Shown: positions 7,014 to 15,058, counted from the stretch's first letter. The stretch: 20,490 bases of DNA from Comamonas_F sp047606565 (GCA_047606565.1 JASGEH010000132.1:1-20490), one strand, 5' to 3'. The notes: a model not told the origin generated them from the letters alone. Numbers and translations: made by a program.

Positions 7014-8372
7014 ATGATCCGTAAAAGCAACGATCAGCCGCGCCCTGCACCGCCGGCTGCCGCAGGCTGGCTCGGTGACCTGCGGGTCTACCTGGAACCG
7101 GCCAGCCTGCGCATGGTTCTGCTGGGTTTTTCCGCCGGGCTGCCCTTGCTGCTCGTGCTGGGAACGCTCTCGTTTTGGCTGCGCAAGGCCGGCATCGACC
7201 GCGCCACCATCGGCTTTCTGTCGTGGGTCGGCCTGGTCTATGCCTTCAAGTGGTGCTGGGCGCCGCTGGTCGACCGGCTGCCGATCCCCCTGCTCACGCG
7301 CTGGCTGGGCCGGCGCCGCAGTTGGCTGCTGCTGGGGCAGGCGCTGGTTGCCCTCGGGCTGCTGGGCATGGCCTCGGCCGATCCGCGAACCGGGCTGCAG
7401 GCGCTGGTGGGCTGCGCGCTGCTGGTGGCCTTCGGCTCGGCGACCCAGGACATCGCGCTCGACGCCTACCGCATCGAATCGGCCGCCGCCCACAAGCAGG
7501 CGGCGCTGGCGGCCACCTACCAGACCGGCTACCGCCTGGGCATGATCTGGGCCGGCGCCGGGGCGTTGTGGCTGGTCGCGCAGTCCACGCCGGCGCAGGC
7601 GGCGGCCGGCGGCTACGCGCTGGCCGCCTGGTCATGGGCGTATGGCGCGATGGCCGCCTCCATGCTGCTGGGCATGGCCACCACGCTGCTGTCGCCCGAG
7701 CCGCGACCACTCGCGCTGCCGCCGGCCCGCACGGCGGGCGAGTGGCTGCGCGGCGCGCTGGTCCAGCCCTTTGCCGATTTCCTGCTGCGCTACCGCTGGC
7801 AGGCGGTGCTGATCCTGGCACTGATCGCCACCTACCGCATTAGCGACGTGGTGATGGGCATCATGGCCAACCCCTTCTATGTCGACATGGGCTACACCGA
7901 GGGCGAAGTCGCCACCGTCACCAAGGTCTACGGCATTGCCATGACGCTGCTGGGCGCTTTCTTGGGCGGGGCGCTGTCGATGCGGCTGGGCGTGATGCGG
8001 GTGCTGATGCTGGGTGCGCTGCTGTCGGCGGCCACCAACCTGCTGTTCGCCTGGCTGGCCACACGCGGGCACGATGTGCCGGCGCTGGTCTGGGTGGTCT
8101 CGGCCGACAACCTCTCGGGGGGCATCGCCTCGGCGGCCTTCATCGCCTACCTCTCCAGCCTGACCAACGTGCAGTATTCAGCCACGCAGTACGCGCTGTT
8201 CTCGTCGATGATGATGCTGCTGCCCAAGTGGGTGGCCGGGTTCTCGGGCGTATTCGTCGACGCGCACGGCTACGTCGCCTTCTTCAGCGCCACCGCCTGG
8301 CTGGGCCTGCCGGTGCTGCTGCTGGTGGCGTGCACGGCACGGCTGCAGCGCCACACCCATTCATTTACTTGA
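7014..8372 (+). CDS. ampG: AmpG-like muropeptide permease (MFS)
   Basis: Inner-membrane importer of GlcNAc-anhydroMurNAc(-peptides) from periplasmic peptidoglycan turnover. 452 residues with about 12 hydrophobic segments. AmpG hallmarks are LSFWLRKAGIDRATIGFLS, VGLVYAFKWCWAPLVDRLP, LGRRRSW, SATQDIALDAYRIE, and the later YRISDVVMGIMANPFYVDMG with YATQ-like SATQYALFSSMM. Gram-negative AmpG proteins are typically 430-590 aa. The ATG at 7014 has only a weak AGCAGG about 8 nt upstream. It is divergent from sbp across a 231-bp gap. A two-component system follows after 51 nt and might share a transcript. A related permease of the same PAT/AmpG group with another substrate cannot be excluded. Confidence 0.82.
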   Translation: MIRKSNDQPRPAPPAAAGWLGDLRVYLEPASLRMVLLGFSAGLPLLLVLGTLSFWLRKAGIDRATIGFLSWVGLVYAFKWCWAPLVDRLPIPLLTRWLGRRRSWLLLGQALVALGLLGMASADPRTGLQALVGCALLVAFGSATQDIALDAYRIESAAAHKQAALAATYQTGYRLGMIWAGAGALWLVAQSTPAQAAAGGYALAAWSWAYGAMAASMLLGMATTLLSPEPRPLALPPARTAGEWLRGALVQPFADFLLRYRWQAVLILALIATYRISDVVMGIMANPFYVDMGYTEGEVATVTKVYGIAMTLLGAFLGGALSMRLGVMRVLMLGALLSAATNLLFAWLATRGHDVPALVWVVSADNLSGGIASAAFIAYLSSLTNVQYSATQYALFSSMMMLLPKWVAGFSGVFVDAHGYVAFFSATAWLGLPVLLLVACTARLQRHTHSFT

Positions 8373-8400
8373 CTTTACGATGGCGACACGTTCTTTTTCC

Positions 8401-8414
8401 GCTCGTGCACGAGC
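8401..8414. promoter_or_regulatory. perfect 14-bp palindrome before the response-regulator gene
   Basis: GCTCGTGCACGAGC is a perfect palindrome ending 9 nt before the ATG at 8424. It could be an operator or an RNA hairpin over the ribosome-binding region. OmpR-family regulators usually bind direct repeats, so autoregulation through it is not assured. It sits in the 51-nt gap after ampG. No convincing Shine-Dalgarno is present. Confidence 0.3.
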
Positions 8415-8423
8415 ATCCCTGCC

Positions 8424-9128
8424 ATGACACAACAGTTGCTGATGATCGAAGATGACGTCCGTCTGGCGCAGATGGTGGGCGAATACCTGCGCAAGTCCGG
8501 CTTCGGCTTCACCCATGCCGACACGGCCACCGCAGGCCTCGCGCGGCTGCAGGAGCTCAAGCCCGACCTGGTCATCCTCGACCTGATGCTGCCCGACCTC
8601 GACGGCCTGGAGACCTGCCGGCAGATCCGCGGATTGCCGGTCGAGCTGGCGCGCACGCCGGTGCTGATGCTGACCGCCAAGGGCGATCCCATGGACCGCA
8701 TCATCGGCCTGGAAATCGGCGCCGATGACTACCTGCCCAAGCCCTTCGAGCCGCGCGAGCTGCTGGCGCGCATCCGCGCCGTGCTGCGGCGACGGCACGA
8801 GCCTTCGACGGCGCAGACGCCGGTGCTGAGCTTCGGCTCGCTGGAGATCGACCGCGACGCCCGCTCCGTCACCATCGCCGGGCGGCCGTGCGAGCTGACT
8901 TCCTACCAGTTCGACCTGCTGGTCACCCTGGCCGAGCGCGCCGGCCGCGTGCTCACGCGCGACCAGATCATGGAAGCCGTACGCGGGCGCGAACTGGAGG
9001 CCTTCGACCGCTCCATCGACGTGCACATGGGCCGCATCCGCGCGGCCATCGAGGACGACTCCAAGAACCCCAAGCGCATTCTCACGGTGCGCGGCGTCGG
9101 CTACGTGTTTGCCCGGCAGCAAGCCTGA
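8424..9128 (+). CDS. OmpR/PhoB-family response regulator
   Basis: DNA-binding response regulator of a two-component system, 234 residues. In the receiver domain (about 1-120) the acidic pair is Asp10/Asp11, the phosphoacceptor Asp53 (VILDLMLPD), then Thr84 and Lys106 (YLPKPF). A short linker leads to a winged-helix effector domain (about 130-230), with ELTSYQFDLLVTLAERAGRV, RSIDVHMGRIRAAIED and the terminal RTVRGVGYVF-type wing (here ILTVRGVGYVF). The cognate kinase starts 16 nt after its stop. It looks closest to the CpxR/RstA-like subgroup, but the specific system is not recognisable. Target genes are unknown; the upstream ampG is a possible but unproven one. Confidence 0.93.
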   Translation: MTQQLLMIEDDVRLAQMVGEYLRKSGFGFTHADTATAGLARLQELKPDLVILDLMLPDLDGLETCRQIRGLPVELARTPVLMLTAKGDPMDRIIGLEIGADDYLPKPFEPRELLARIRAVLRRRHEPSTAQTPVLSFGSLEIDRDARSVTIAGRPCELTSYQFDLLVTLAERAGRVLTRDQIMEAVRGRELEAFDRSIDVHMGRIRAAIEDDSKNPKRILTVRGVGYVFARQQA

Positions 9129-9144
9129 GCCGGCAGCACCGTCC

Positions 9145-10440
9145 ATGGACAGTCTGGCCTCCCGCCCGCTGCGACAGTTCACCCAGAAGCTCTACCTGCG
9201 CATCTGGCTGGCCGTGCTGCTGGCCGTGGCCGTGCTGTCGCTGCTGGTTGGCTGGGCCTGGCAACTGGCCTCCGAGCCTCCGCTGCGCGAAGTCATCCTG
9301 CGCGACCACGCCGGCACGCTGATCGGGCGAGGCATACGCCTGCCGCCGCCGCCCGAGATGCTCGAGGACGAACCACCACCGCCCGAGAGCGACCCGCCAG
9401 ACGACGACTTCCATGGTCTGCAGATCCCGGCCCAGCTCAGCGATGGCAGCAAGGTCATGGTGCAACTGCCGCGCCCGCCCCGGAACGCGTGGTGGCACCA
9501 GCCTTTCGGCTTCCTGTGGACGCTGACGCTGGTGGCCATCGCCGTGGCCCTGGCCACCTATCCCATCATCCGGCACCTCACGCGGCGGCTCGAGACCCTG
9601 CAGCGCAGCGTCGAAAAATGGGGCGAGGGCGACCTCAGCGTGCGGGCCGAAGTCCGGGGCGGCGACGAAATCGCTTTTCTCGCCCGCCGTTTCAACCACT
9701 CTGCCGAACGCATCGAGGCGCTTGTGACATCACACAAATCCCTGCTGGCCAATGCCTCCCACGAACTGCGCTCGCCACTGACCCGCATCCGCATGGGTCT
9801 GGCGCTCATGGACGACCACGCCAACGAAGGCCTGCGTGACGAACTGGCACGCTCGATCCAGGAGCTCGACCAGTTGATCGACGAAATCCTGCTGGCCAGC
9901 CGCCTCGACTCCCAGGCCTCCGACCTCGGCTCGCCGGTGCCTGTCGACCTCGTCGCGCTGGCTGCCGAGGAATGCGCACGGCTGCAGATCGACCTGGCCG
10001 AGGCCGCTTCTGCCGAAGTCAGTGGCATCCCCAAGCTGCTGCGACGGCTGATACGCAACCTGCTCGAAAATGCCGTGCGCTACGGCCAGCCCGGCCAGGC
10101 AGCCCACGCGACCGCCCTGAACGATGACGGCAGCGACACGAGCGACGTCTCGGCCGTGCTGCGCCAGTTGCCCGACGAGTGGATCGAGTTCCGTGTCAAT
10201 GACCGCGGCCCGGGCGTGCCCGACGAGCAGAAGGAACGCATTTTCGAGCCGTTCTACCGCCTGCCCGGCGCCAGCGAGCGCAATGGCGGTGTCGGCCTGG
10301 GACTGGCGCTGGTGCGCACCATCGCCGAACGCCATGGCGGCAGCGTGCACTGCGAGGACCGTCCCGGCGGCGGCGCCAGCTTCGTCGTGCTGCTGCCCGC
10401 CTCCGTGCCCGGGGTGTCCGCCGACTCGCTTCCCGCTTGA
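9145..10440 (+). CDS. sensor histidine kinase (HAMP, HisKA, HATPase_c)
   Basis: Inner-membrane sensor kinase partnering with the adjacent regulator. The ATG at 9145 gives 431 residues; the frame also opens at a TTG inside the preceding gene (9109) but that adds nothing domain-like. TM1 is about residues 20-42, followed by a periplasmic loop of only ~80 residues, then TM2 about 122-142. HAMP is about 142-195. The H-box is NASHELRSPLTRIRMGL with His206. The N-box is NLLENAVRYG (Asn309), G1 DRGPGVP, F-box FEPFYR, G2 GGVGLGLAL. The periplasmic loop has an unusual run of Pro and acidic residues (PPPPEMLEDEPPPPESDPPD), so the ligand domain is small and partly disordered. About 30 residues rich in Asp/Ser/Ala separate the N-box from G1, longer than usual. 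The signal is unknown. Confidence 0.93.
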   Translation: MDSLASRPLRQFTQKLYLRIWLAVLLAVAVLSLLVGWAWQLASEPPLREVILRDHAGTLIGRGIRLPPPPEMLEDEPPPPESDPPDDDFHGLQIPAQLSDGSKVMVQLPRPPRNAWWHQPFGFLWTLTLVAIAVALATYPIIRHLTRRLETLQRSVEKWGEGDLSVRAEVRGGDEIAFLARRFNHSAERIEALVTSHKSLLANASHELRSPLTRIRMGLALMDDHANEGLRDELARSIQELDQLIDEILLASRLDSQASDLGSPVPVDLVALAAEECARLQIDLAEAASAEVSGIPKLLRRLIRNLLENAVRYGQPGQAAHATALNDDGSDTSDVSAVLRQLPDEWIEFRVNDRGPGVPDEQKERIFEPFYRLPGASERNGGVGLGLALVRTIAERHGGSVHCEDRPGGGASFVVLLPASVPGVSADSLPA

Positions 10441-10446
10441 GCGATC

Positions 10447-10477
10447 CGGCTTCTTGCTGCAATGCAGCAAGAAGCCG
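10447..10477. repeat. 31-bp near-perfect palindrome between kinase gene and maeB
   Basis: CGGCTTCTTGCTGCA (10447-10461), one central A, then TGCAGCAAGAAGCCG (10463-10477) are perfect 15-bp arms, starting 6 nt after the kinase stop. No T-run follows on either strand, so it is not a classical intrinsic terminator. A smaller GCGC-GAA-GCGC hairpin lies just after it. The rest of the 151-bp gap holds a TACAAT (10505-10510) that could be a -10 for maeB, without a recognisable -35. Confidence 0.6.
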
Positions 10478-10591
10478 CTGCGCGAAGCGCCTGCGTGCGA
10501 GTCCTACAATGCGCTTCCCGACCGCATCCCCGCCCGCATCTTCGTGATCCCGGGCGAGCATCGATTGCCCTCTTGTGGAGACCGCCCCCCC

Positions 10592-12895
10592 ATGACCGCC
10601 AGCAGTGAAGACAAACGCGCCGAGCTGCGCCGTGCCGCCCTCGAGTACCACGAGTTCCCGCGCGCCGGCAAGATCTCGACCACCGCCACCAAGCAACTGA
10701 CCAACCAGCACGACCTGGCGCTGGCCTACTCGCCCGGCGTGGCCGCGCCCTGCGAGGAAATCGTCAAGGACCCGGTCTCCGCCTACCGCTACACCAACCG
10801 CGGCAACCTGGTGGCCGTCATCAGCAACGGCACCGCCGTGCTCGGCTTGGGCGACATCGGCCCGCTGGCTTCCAAGCCGGTCATGGAAGGCAAAGGCGTG
10901 CTGTTCAAGAAGTTCGCCGGCCTCGACTGCTTCGACATCGAGGTCGACGAGAAGCACGACCTCGACCGCCTGGTCGACGTGATCGCCGCGCTGGAGCCCA
11001 CCTTCGGCGGCATCAACCTCGAAGACATCAAGGCGCCCGACTGTTTCTACGTCGAGCGCAAGCTGCGCGAGCGCATGAAGATCCCGGTCTTCCACGACGA
11101 CCAGCACGGCACCGCCATCGTGGTCTGCGCGGCCATCATCAACGGCCTGCGCGTGGTCGGCAAGGACATCAAGGACGTCAAGCTGGTCACCTCGGGCGCC
11201 GGCGCGGCCGCCCTGGCCTGCCTGAAGCTGCTGGTCAAGCTCGGCCTGCCGCGCGAGAACATCTGGGTCACCGACCTCGCCGGCGTGGTCTACACCGGCC
11301 GCACCGAGCTGATGGACCCCGACAAGCAGCAGTTCTGCCAGCCCACCGAGCAGCGCAAGCTCGCGCAGGTGATCGCCGGCGCCGACGTCTTCCTGGGCCT
11401 GTCGGCCGGCGGCGTGCTCAAGGCCGAGATGGTCGCCACCATGGCCGCCAAGCCCGTCATCCTGGCGCTGGCCAACCCCTACCCCGAAATCACGCCCGAG
11501 GAAGTCAAGTCAGTGCGCGACGACGCGGTGATCGCCACCGGCCGCTCGGACTACCCGAACCAGGTCAACAACGTCCTGTGTTTCCCCTACATCTTCCGCG
11601 GCGCGCTCGACTCGGGTGCCACCACCATCACCGACGAGATGGAGATCGCCACCGTCTACGCCATCGCCGAGCTGGCCATGGCCGAGCAGAGCGAGGTGGT
11701 GGCCGCGGCCTACGTCGGCGAACCGCTGGTCTTCGGCCCCGAATACATCATCCCCAAGCCCTTCGACCCGCGCCTGATGACCATCATCGCGCCGGCCGTG
11801 GCGCAAGCCGCCATCGACAGCGGCGTGGCCCAGCGTCCGATCACCGACATGGCCGCCTACCGCGAGAAGCTGGAGTCCTTCGTCTACGCCTCCGGCACCA
11901 TGATGAAGCCCATCTTCACCGCCGCCAAGGCCTCCAACGCCAAGCGCGTGGCCTACGCCGAGGGCGAGGAAGAGCGCGTGCTGCGCGCCGCCCAGATCGT
12001 GGTCGATGAAGGTATCGCGCGCCCCACCCTGATCGGCCGCCCGGCCATCATCGCCAAGCGCATCGCCCAGTTCGGCCTGCGCCTCAAGGAAGGCCAGGAC
12101 TACGACGTCGTCAATACCGACTACGACGAGCGCTACCGCGACTTCTGGCAGAGCTACCATCAGGTGGCCATGCGCAAGGGCATCACCGCGCCCATGGCCA
12201 AGATCGAGATGCGCCGCCGCCTGACGCTGATCGCCGCCATGCTGCTGCACAAGGGCCACGTCGACGGCATGATCTGCGGCACCTGGGGCGTGACCAACAT
12301 GCACCTGTCCTACATCGACCAGGTGATCGGCCACGCACCCGGCGCCCAGACCTACGCCTGCATGAACGGCCTGATGCTGCCCGAGCGCCAGGTCTTCCTG
12401 GTCGACACCCACGTCAACTACGACCCGACCGCCGAGCAGCTCACCGACATCACCATCATGGCCGCGCAGGAGATGCTGCGTTTCGGCCTCAAGCCCAAGG
12501 CCGCCCTGCTGTCGCACTCCAACTTCGGCAGCAGCAACCAGCCCAGCGCCATCAAGATGCGCGAAACCCTGGCCCTGCTGCAGCAGCAGGCCCCGTGGCT
12601 GGAGGTGGATGGCGAGATGCATGGCGACATGGCGCTCGACGCGGCCGCGCGCAACCGCCTGATCCCCGACTCGCCGCTCTCCGGCAACGCCAATCTGCTG
12701 GTGCTGCCCAACATCGACGCGGCCAACATCGCCTACAACCTGCTCAAGACCGCCGCCGGCGGCAACATCGCCATCGGCCCGGTGCTGCTGGGCGCCGGCA
12801 AGCCGGTGCACATCCTGACGCCGAGCGCCACCGTGCGCCGCCTGGTCAACATGACCGCGCTGACCGTGGCCGAAGCCAATACCGTCGGCAAGTAA
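10592..12895 (+). CDS. maeB: NADP-dependent malic enzyme with C-terminal phosphotransacetylase-like domain
   Basis: Oxidatively decarboxylates malate to pyruvate, supplying NADPH and linking the TCA cycle to gluconeogenesis or fatty-acid synthesis. 767 residues, the normal size for MaeB hybrid enzymes. The malic domain has AYSPGVAAPC (Tyr46), GNLVAVISNGTAVLGLGDIG, KPVMEGKGVLFK, GINLEDIKAPDCF and HDDQHGTAIV. The dinucleotide fold is SGAGAAALACLKLL (Ser201 onward). The last ~330 residues (from about KRVAYAEGEEERVL) form the PTA-like domain, which in this family is regulatory and binds acetyl-CoA rather than catalysing. The start MTASSEDKR at 10592 has GTGGAG 11 nt upstream. The frame runs open further upstream but there overlaps the kinase gene. 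Two hairpins follow its stop. Confidence 0.96.
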   Translation: MTASSEDKRAELRRAALEYHEFPRAGKISTTATKQLTNQHDLALAYSPGVAAPCEEIVKDPVSAYRYTNRGNLVAVISNGTAVLGLGDIGPLASKPVMEGKGVLFKKFAGLDCFDIEVDEKHDLDRLVDVIAALEPTFGGINLEDIKAPDCFYVERKLRERMKIPVFHDDQHGTAIVVCAAIINGLRVVGKDIKDVKLVTSGAGAAALACLKLLVKLGLPRENIWVTDLAGVVYTGRTELMDPDKQQFCQPTEQRKLAQVIAGADVFLGLSAGGVLKAEMVATMAAKPVILALANPYPEITPEEVKSVRDDAVIATGRSDYPNQVNNVLCFPYIFRGALDSGATTITDEMEIATVYAIAELAMAEQSEVVAAAYVGEPLVFGPEYIIPKPFDPRLMTIIAPAVAQAAIDSGVAQRPITDMAAYREKLESFVYASGTMMKPIFTAAKASNAKRVAYAEGEEERVLRAAQIVVDEGIARPTLIGRPAIIAKRIAQFGLRLKEGQDYDVVNTDYDERYRDFWQSYHQVAMRKGITAPMAKIEMRRRLTLIAAMLLHKGHVDGMICGTWGVTNMHLSYIDQVIGHAPGAQTYACMNGLMLPERQVFLVDTHVNYDPTAEQLTDITIMAAQEMLRFGLKPKAALLSHSNFGSSNQPSAIKMRETLALLQQQAPWLEVDGEMHGDMALDAAARNRLIPDSPLSGNANLLVLPNIDAANIAYNLLKTAAGGNIAIGPVLLGAGKPVHILTPSATVRRLVNMTALTVAEANTVGK

Positions 12896-12907
12896 GCCGC
12901 CGGCCCA

Positions 12908-13002
12908 CCCACCAGCACCAAAACGGTGCCTGGTGGGCATATACCACAAATTGAACGCCCCCTCGAGCGACTGCTTATAAATTAAGCAGTCGCTTGCTTT
13001 TT
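12908..13002 (+). terminator. tandem hairpins after maeB; the second is an intrinsic terminator
   Basis: The first hairpin (12908-12937) pairs CCCACCAGCACC with GGTGCCTGGTGGG, with one bulged C and loop AAAAC; no T-run follows. The second pairs AGCGACTGCTTA (12966-12977) with TAAGCAGTCGCT (12983-12994) around TAAAT and is followed by TGCTTTTT. The T-run is on the plus-strand exit side, so it ends maeB transcription. Confidence 0.85.
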
Positions 13003-13076
13003 GGGCAGACTTCGCGCACACTAACGCGCTTGGAATTGCGGGGGTAAACCCGAAACCGTGCCCAGCGAAAGTCACC

Positions 13077-13478
13077 ATGTTGCAAGCGTCTGTCCGAAGG
13101 TTGGGACTCATCGGCATCGTTTCCGCGCTGCTCGCAACAGGCCCAACATTGGGGCACGCCCGGGGCCCCGTGCCTGGCGTGCAGGCCACCCTGCCGACGG
13201 TGGCCCTGGCCGAGCTGCCCCGCCAGGGCCGCGAAACCTACCAACTGATCCTGGCCGGTGGCCCCTTCCCCTACGACAAGGACGGCAGCGTATTCGGCAA
13301 CCGCGAGCGCCTGCTGCCCGCCTCTGAACGGGGTTATTACCGTGAATACACGGTCCGCACGCCCGGCGTCCGCAACCGGGGAGCGCGAAGAATTGTCTGC
13401 GGGGGGCGTCCTCGCACACCAGATGCCTGTTACTACACCAGTGACCACTATGCTAGCTATCGAAAAATTGCGCCCTAG
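13077..13478 (+). CDS. secreted guanyl-specific ribonuclease, RNase Sa/barnase family
   Basis: Extracellular or periplasmic RNase cleaving RNA 3' of guanosine. 133 residues with an N-terminal signal (MLQASVRRLGLIGIVSALLA...GHA). The mature part parallels Streptomyces RNase Sa: GGPFPYDKDGSVFGNRERLLP, GYYREYTVRTPGVRNRGARRI, YYTSDHYASYRKI. By alignment to RNase Sa the general base is Glu90, the phosphate-binding arginines are Arg101 and Arg105, and the general acid is His124, so all catalytic residues are kept. Cys108 and Cys118 might form a disulfide unlike the terminal one of RNase Sa. The downstream gene overlaps it by 29 nt and encodes a barstar-type inhibitor, as expected for a producer. 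No strong Shine-Dalgarno is seen before the ATG. The role (nutrient, competition or housekeeping) is unknown. Confidence 0.88.
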   Translation: MLQASVRRLGLIGIVSALLATGPTLGHARGPVPGVQATLPTVALAELPRQGRETYQLILAGGPFPYDKDGSVFGNRERLLPASERGYYREYTVRTPGVRNRGARRIVCGGRPRTPDACYYTSDHYASYRKIAP

Positions 13479-13959
13479 CCACGGGAGTGCCGTTGCCGCC
13501 GCGCCGACGAACAGCCCGTCCGTGCCGCATGAAGCTGGCTCTGCCGCGGCAACCGAGCTCGACAACCCGCTGCGCTCGGTGCGCAGCAACATCGTGCAAT
13601 CCATCCGCGCCTTCCGCCCGCAAGACCTGCAGGCCACCGCCGTGCGCCAGGGTTTCCACTTCCTGTACGCCAACCTGGCCCAGGCCCAGACCAAGCCCGA
13701 AGTGCTGGAGGCCATCGGCCGCCAGTTCATGCTGCCGCCGCATTTCGGCAAGAACTTCGATGCGCTCTACGACTGCCTGACCGACCCCATCAGCAAAGCC
13801 GGCCCGCAGCCGGGCTTCGTGGTGGTGCTCGAACAGATTCCGGCCTACGGCAAGTTCGACGCCGAGGCACGCGAGCAGTTGCTCGACATCTTCCGAGAGG
13901 TCGCCGACTACTGGGCCGAGCGCAAAATCGCCTTCCGCTGTTTCTATTCTTTTCTGTAG
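13450..13959 (+). CDS. barstar-family ribonuclease inhibitor
   Basis: Cytoplasmic inhibitor that blocks the RNase active site before export. 169 residues from the ATG at 13450; an in-frame ATG at 13423 is an alternative, and the start is uncertain. Residues 1-60 are an Ala/Ser-rich extension absent from classical 90-residue barstar. The barstar domain (about 62-169) has the binding helix PPHFGKNFDALYDCLTD, where Asp104 and Asp108 match barstar Asp35 and Asp39. It ends in the last strand FRCFYSFL. It overlaps the RNase gene by 29 nt, suggesting coupled translation. Immediately after its TAG, the -1 frame carries 58 coding-like codons (separate entry), so the gene may be frameshifted or have a decayed C-terminal extension. 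Confidence 0.85.
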   Translation: MLAIEKLRPSHGSAVAAAPTNSPSVPHEAGSAAATELDNPLRSVRSNIVQSIRAFRPQDLQATAVRQGFHFLYANLAQAQTKPEVLEAIGRQFMLPPHFGKNFDALYDCLTDPISKAGPQPGFVVVLEQIPAYGKFDAEAREQLLDIFREVADYWAERKIAFRCFYSFL

Positions 13960-14129
13960 CCCGTTCTGCAAACGCCGACCAGGCGGAACGGGCCATCGAG
14001 GTCACCCCGGGCAAGGCCATGTCCAGCCATGGCGCAGGCGCATCGCCCGACCGCTGGGTCGACATCACGCCGCAGGCCCTGCGCATGAGCAGTCCCTTCA
14101 ATGCCAGCTACTGGCTGGCCGTGGCCTGA
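13953..14129 (+). other. coding-like -1 frame continuing past the barstar stop
   Basis: The frame one base back from barstar stays open from TCT at 13953 to TGA at 14127-14129. It encodes SVARSANADQAERAIEVTP, then a middle part with DRWVDITPQALRM, ending SSPFNASYWLAVA. Third positions are almost all G or C, as in real genes here. There is no start codon near its beginning (the first ATG is at 14019). The switch point lies in the TTTT run 13950-13953, where one extra T would fuse it to barstar as a 58-residue tail. Either a single-base deletion (or read error) or, less likely, programmed -1 slippage would explain it. Confidence 0.6.
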
Positions 14130-14168
14130 CCCGGCCAGTCCCGCCCGGCCGTCCGGCCCCGCGCCCAG

Positions 14169-14199
14169 AAAAAGGCTCCGCTTGCCCGGAGCCTTTTTT
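14169..14199. terminator. bidirectional intrinsic terminator between barstar and ksgA
   Basis: AAAAA-GGCTCCG, loop CTTGCC, CGGAGCC-TTTTTT form a 12-bp symmetric stem. The T-run on the plus strand and the A-run (T on minus) make it work in both directions. It separates the plus-strand RNase/barstar genes from the converging ksgA. Confidence 0.93.
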
Positions 14200-14236
14200 C
14201 TGCCCGATCGCCGATCCAGCGGCGCTCGGAACGCGC

Positions 14237-15058
14237 TCAGGGTTGTGGGCCCACGGCCTGCGCCAGCGCCACGTATTCGGCCACCGGCACTTCCTCGGCG
14301 CGGCGCTGGGCATCGAAGGTGCCGCCAAAGCCGCGCGCGTCAAGCCAGCGCCCCAGCGTGTGGCGCAGAATCTTGCGCCGCTGGCTGAAGGCGACCTGCA
14401 CCAGTTCGGACAACAGCGCCTCGTCGAGCACGGGCGGCGCGGCCAGCGGCACCATGCGCACCACGGCGCTGTCGACGCGCGGCGGCGGATCGAAGCTCTC
14501 GGGCGGCACGAACAGCACGTTCTCCATGGCGTAGCGCCACTGCAACATCACCGACAGGCGGCCGTAGTCGGCGGTGGCCGGCGCGGCCACCATGCGGTCG
14601 ATGACTTCCTTTTGCAGCATGAAGTGCTGGTCCTCGACCGCGTGCACATACTGCAGCAGGTGGAACAGGATGGGCGAGGAGATGTTGTAGGGCAGGTTGC
14701 CGACCACGCGGACCCTGGGCGTGCCCAGGCTGGCGGCCACCTGCGCGAAATCGACCTTGAGCACATCGGACTCGATCACCTGCAGGTGCGGATGCGCGCG
14801 CAGCCGCTGCGCCAGGTCGCGGTCGAGCTCGACCACGGTGAGGCGGCCCAGGCGTTCGACCAGCGGCTGCGTCAGCGCCGCCAGCCCGGGGCCGATCTCG
14901 ACCACCGGCTGGCCAGGGCGCGGATCGATCTCGCGCAAGATGGCGTCGATGATGCCGTCGTCCGACAGGAAGTGCTGGCCGAAACGCTTGCGCGCGACAT
15001 GGCCGCCGCCGGATCGCACGGGGCGGGCGGCGGCGGATCGGGCGGCGTCGCGGCTCAT
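14237..15058 (-). CDS. ksgA: 16S rRNA (adenine1518/1519-N6)-dimethyltransferase
   Basis: Dimethylates two adjacent adenines in helix 45 of 16S rRNA during late 30S assembly, using SAM (also called RsmA). 273 residues from the ATG at 15056-15058, which overlaps the surA TGA by 4 nt. A longer frame exists but has no better start. RKRFGQHFLSD (23-33) is the family N-terminus, VEIGPG (53-58) the SAM site, VVELDRDLA the acidic residue binding ribose, and NLPYN (121-125) the catalytic motif. The C-terminal domain has FDPPPRVDSAV and FSQRRKILRHTLG. Coupling to surA is common in proteobacteria, but pdxA, which often lies between them, is missing here. Confidence 0.96.
   Translation of the reverse strand: MSRDAARSAAARPVRSGGGHVARKRFGQHFLSDDGIIDAILREIDPRPGQPVVEIGPGLAALTQPLVERLGRLTVVELDRDLAQRLRAHPHLQVIESDVLKVDFAQVAASLGTPRVRVVGNLPYNISSPILFHLLQYVHAVEDQHFMLQKEVIDRMVAAPATADYGRLSVMLQWRYAMENVLFVPPESFDPPPRVDSAVVRMVPLAAPPVLDEALLSELVQVAFSQRRKILRHTLGRWLDARGFGGTFDAQRRAEEVPVAEYVALAQAVGPQP

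Noticed and set aside
8369..8397. TTGACT as a promoter for the response regulator
   Set aside because: It overlaps the ampG stop and the -10 position 17 bp on reads TCTTTT, so the match is too weak to list.
11510..13189. Long minus-strand frame opposite maeB
   Set aside because: Antisense shadow of maeB; low-complexity Gly/His/Val content, and it runs through the maeB terminators and into the RNase gene.
13058..13327. Plus-strand frame starting GTG at 13058
   Set aside because: Out of frame with the RNase, Arg/Pro-rich, and only a shadow of it.
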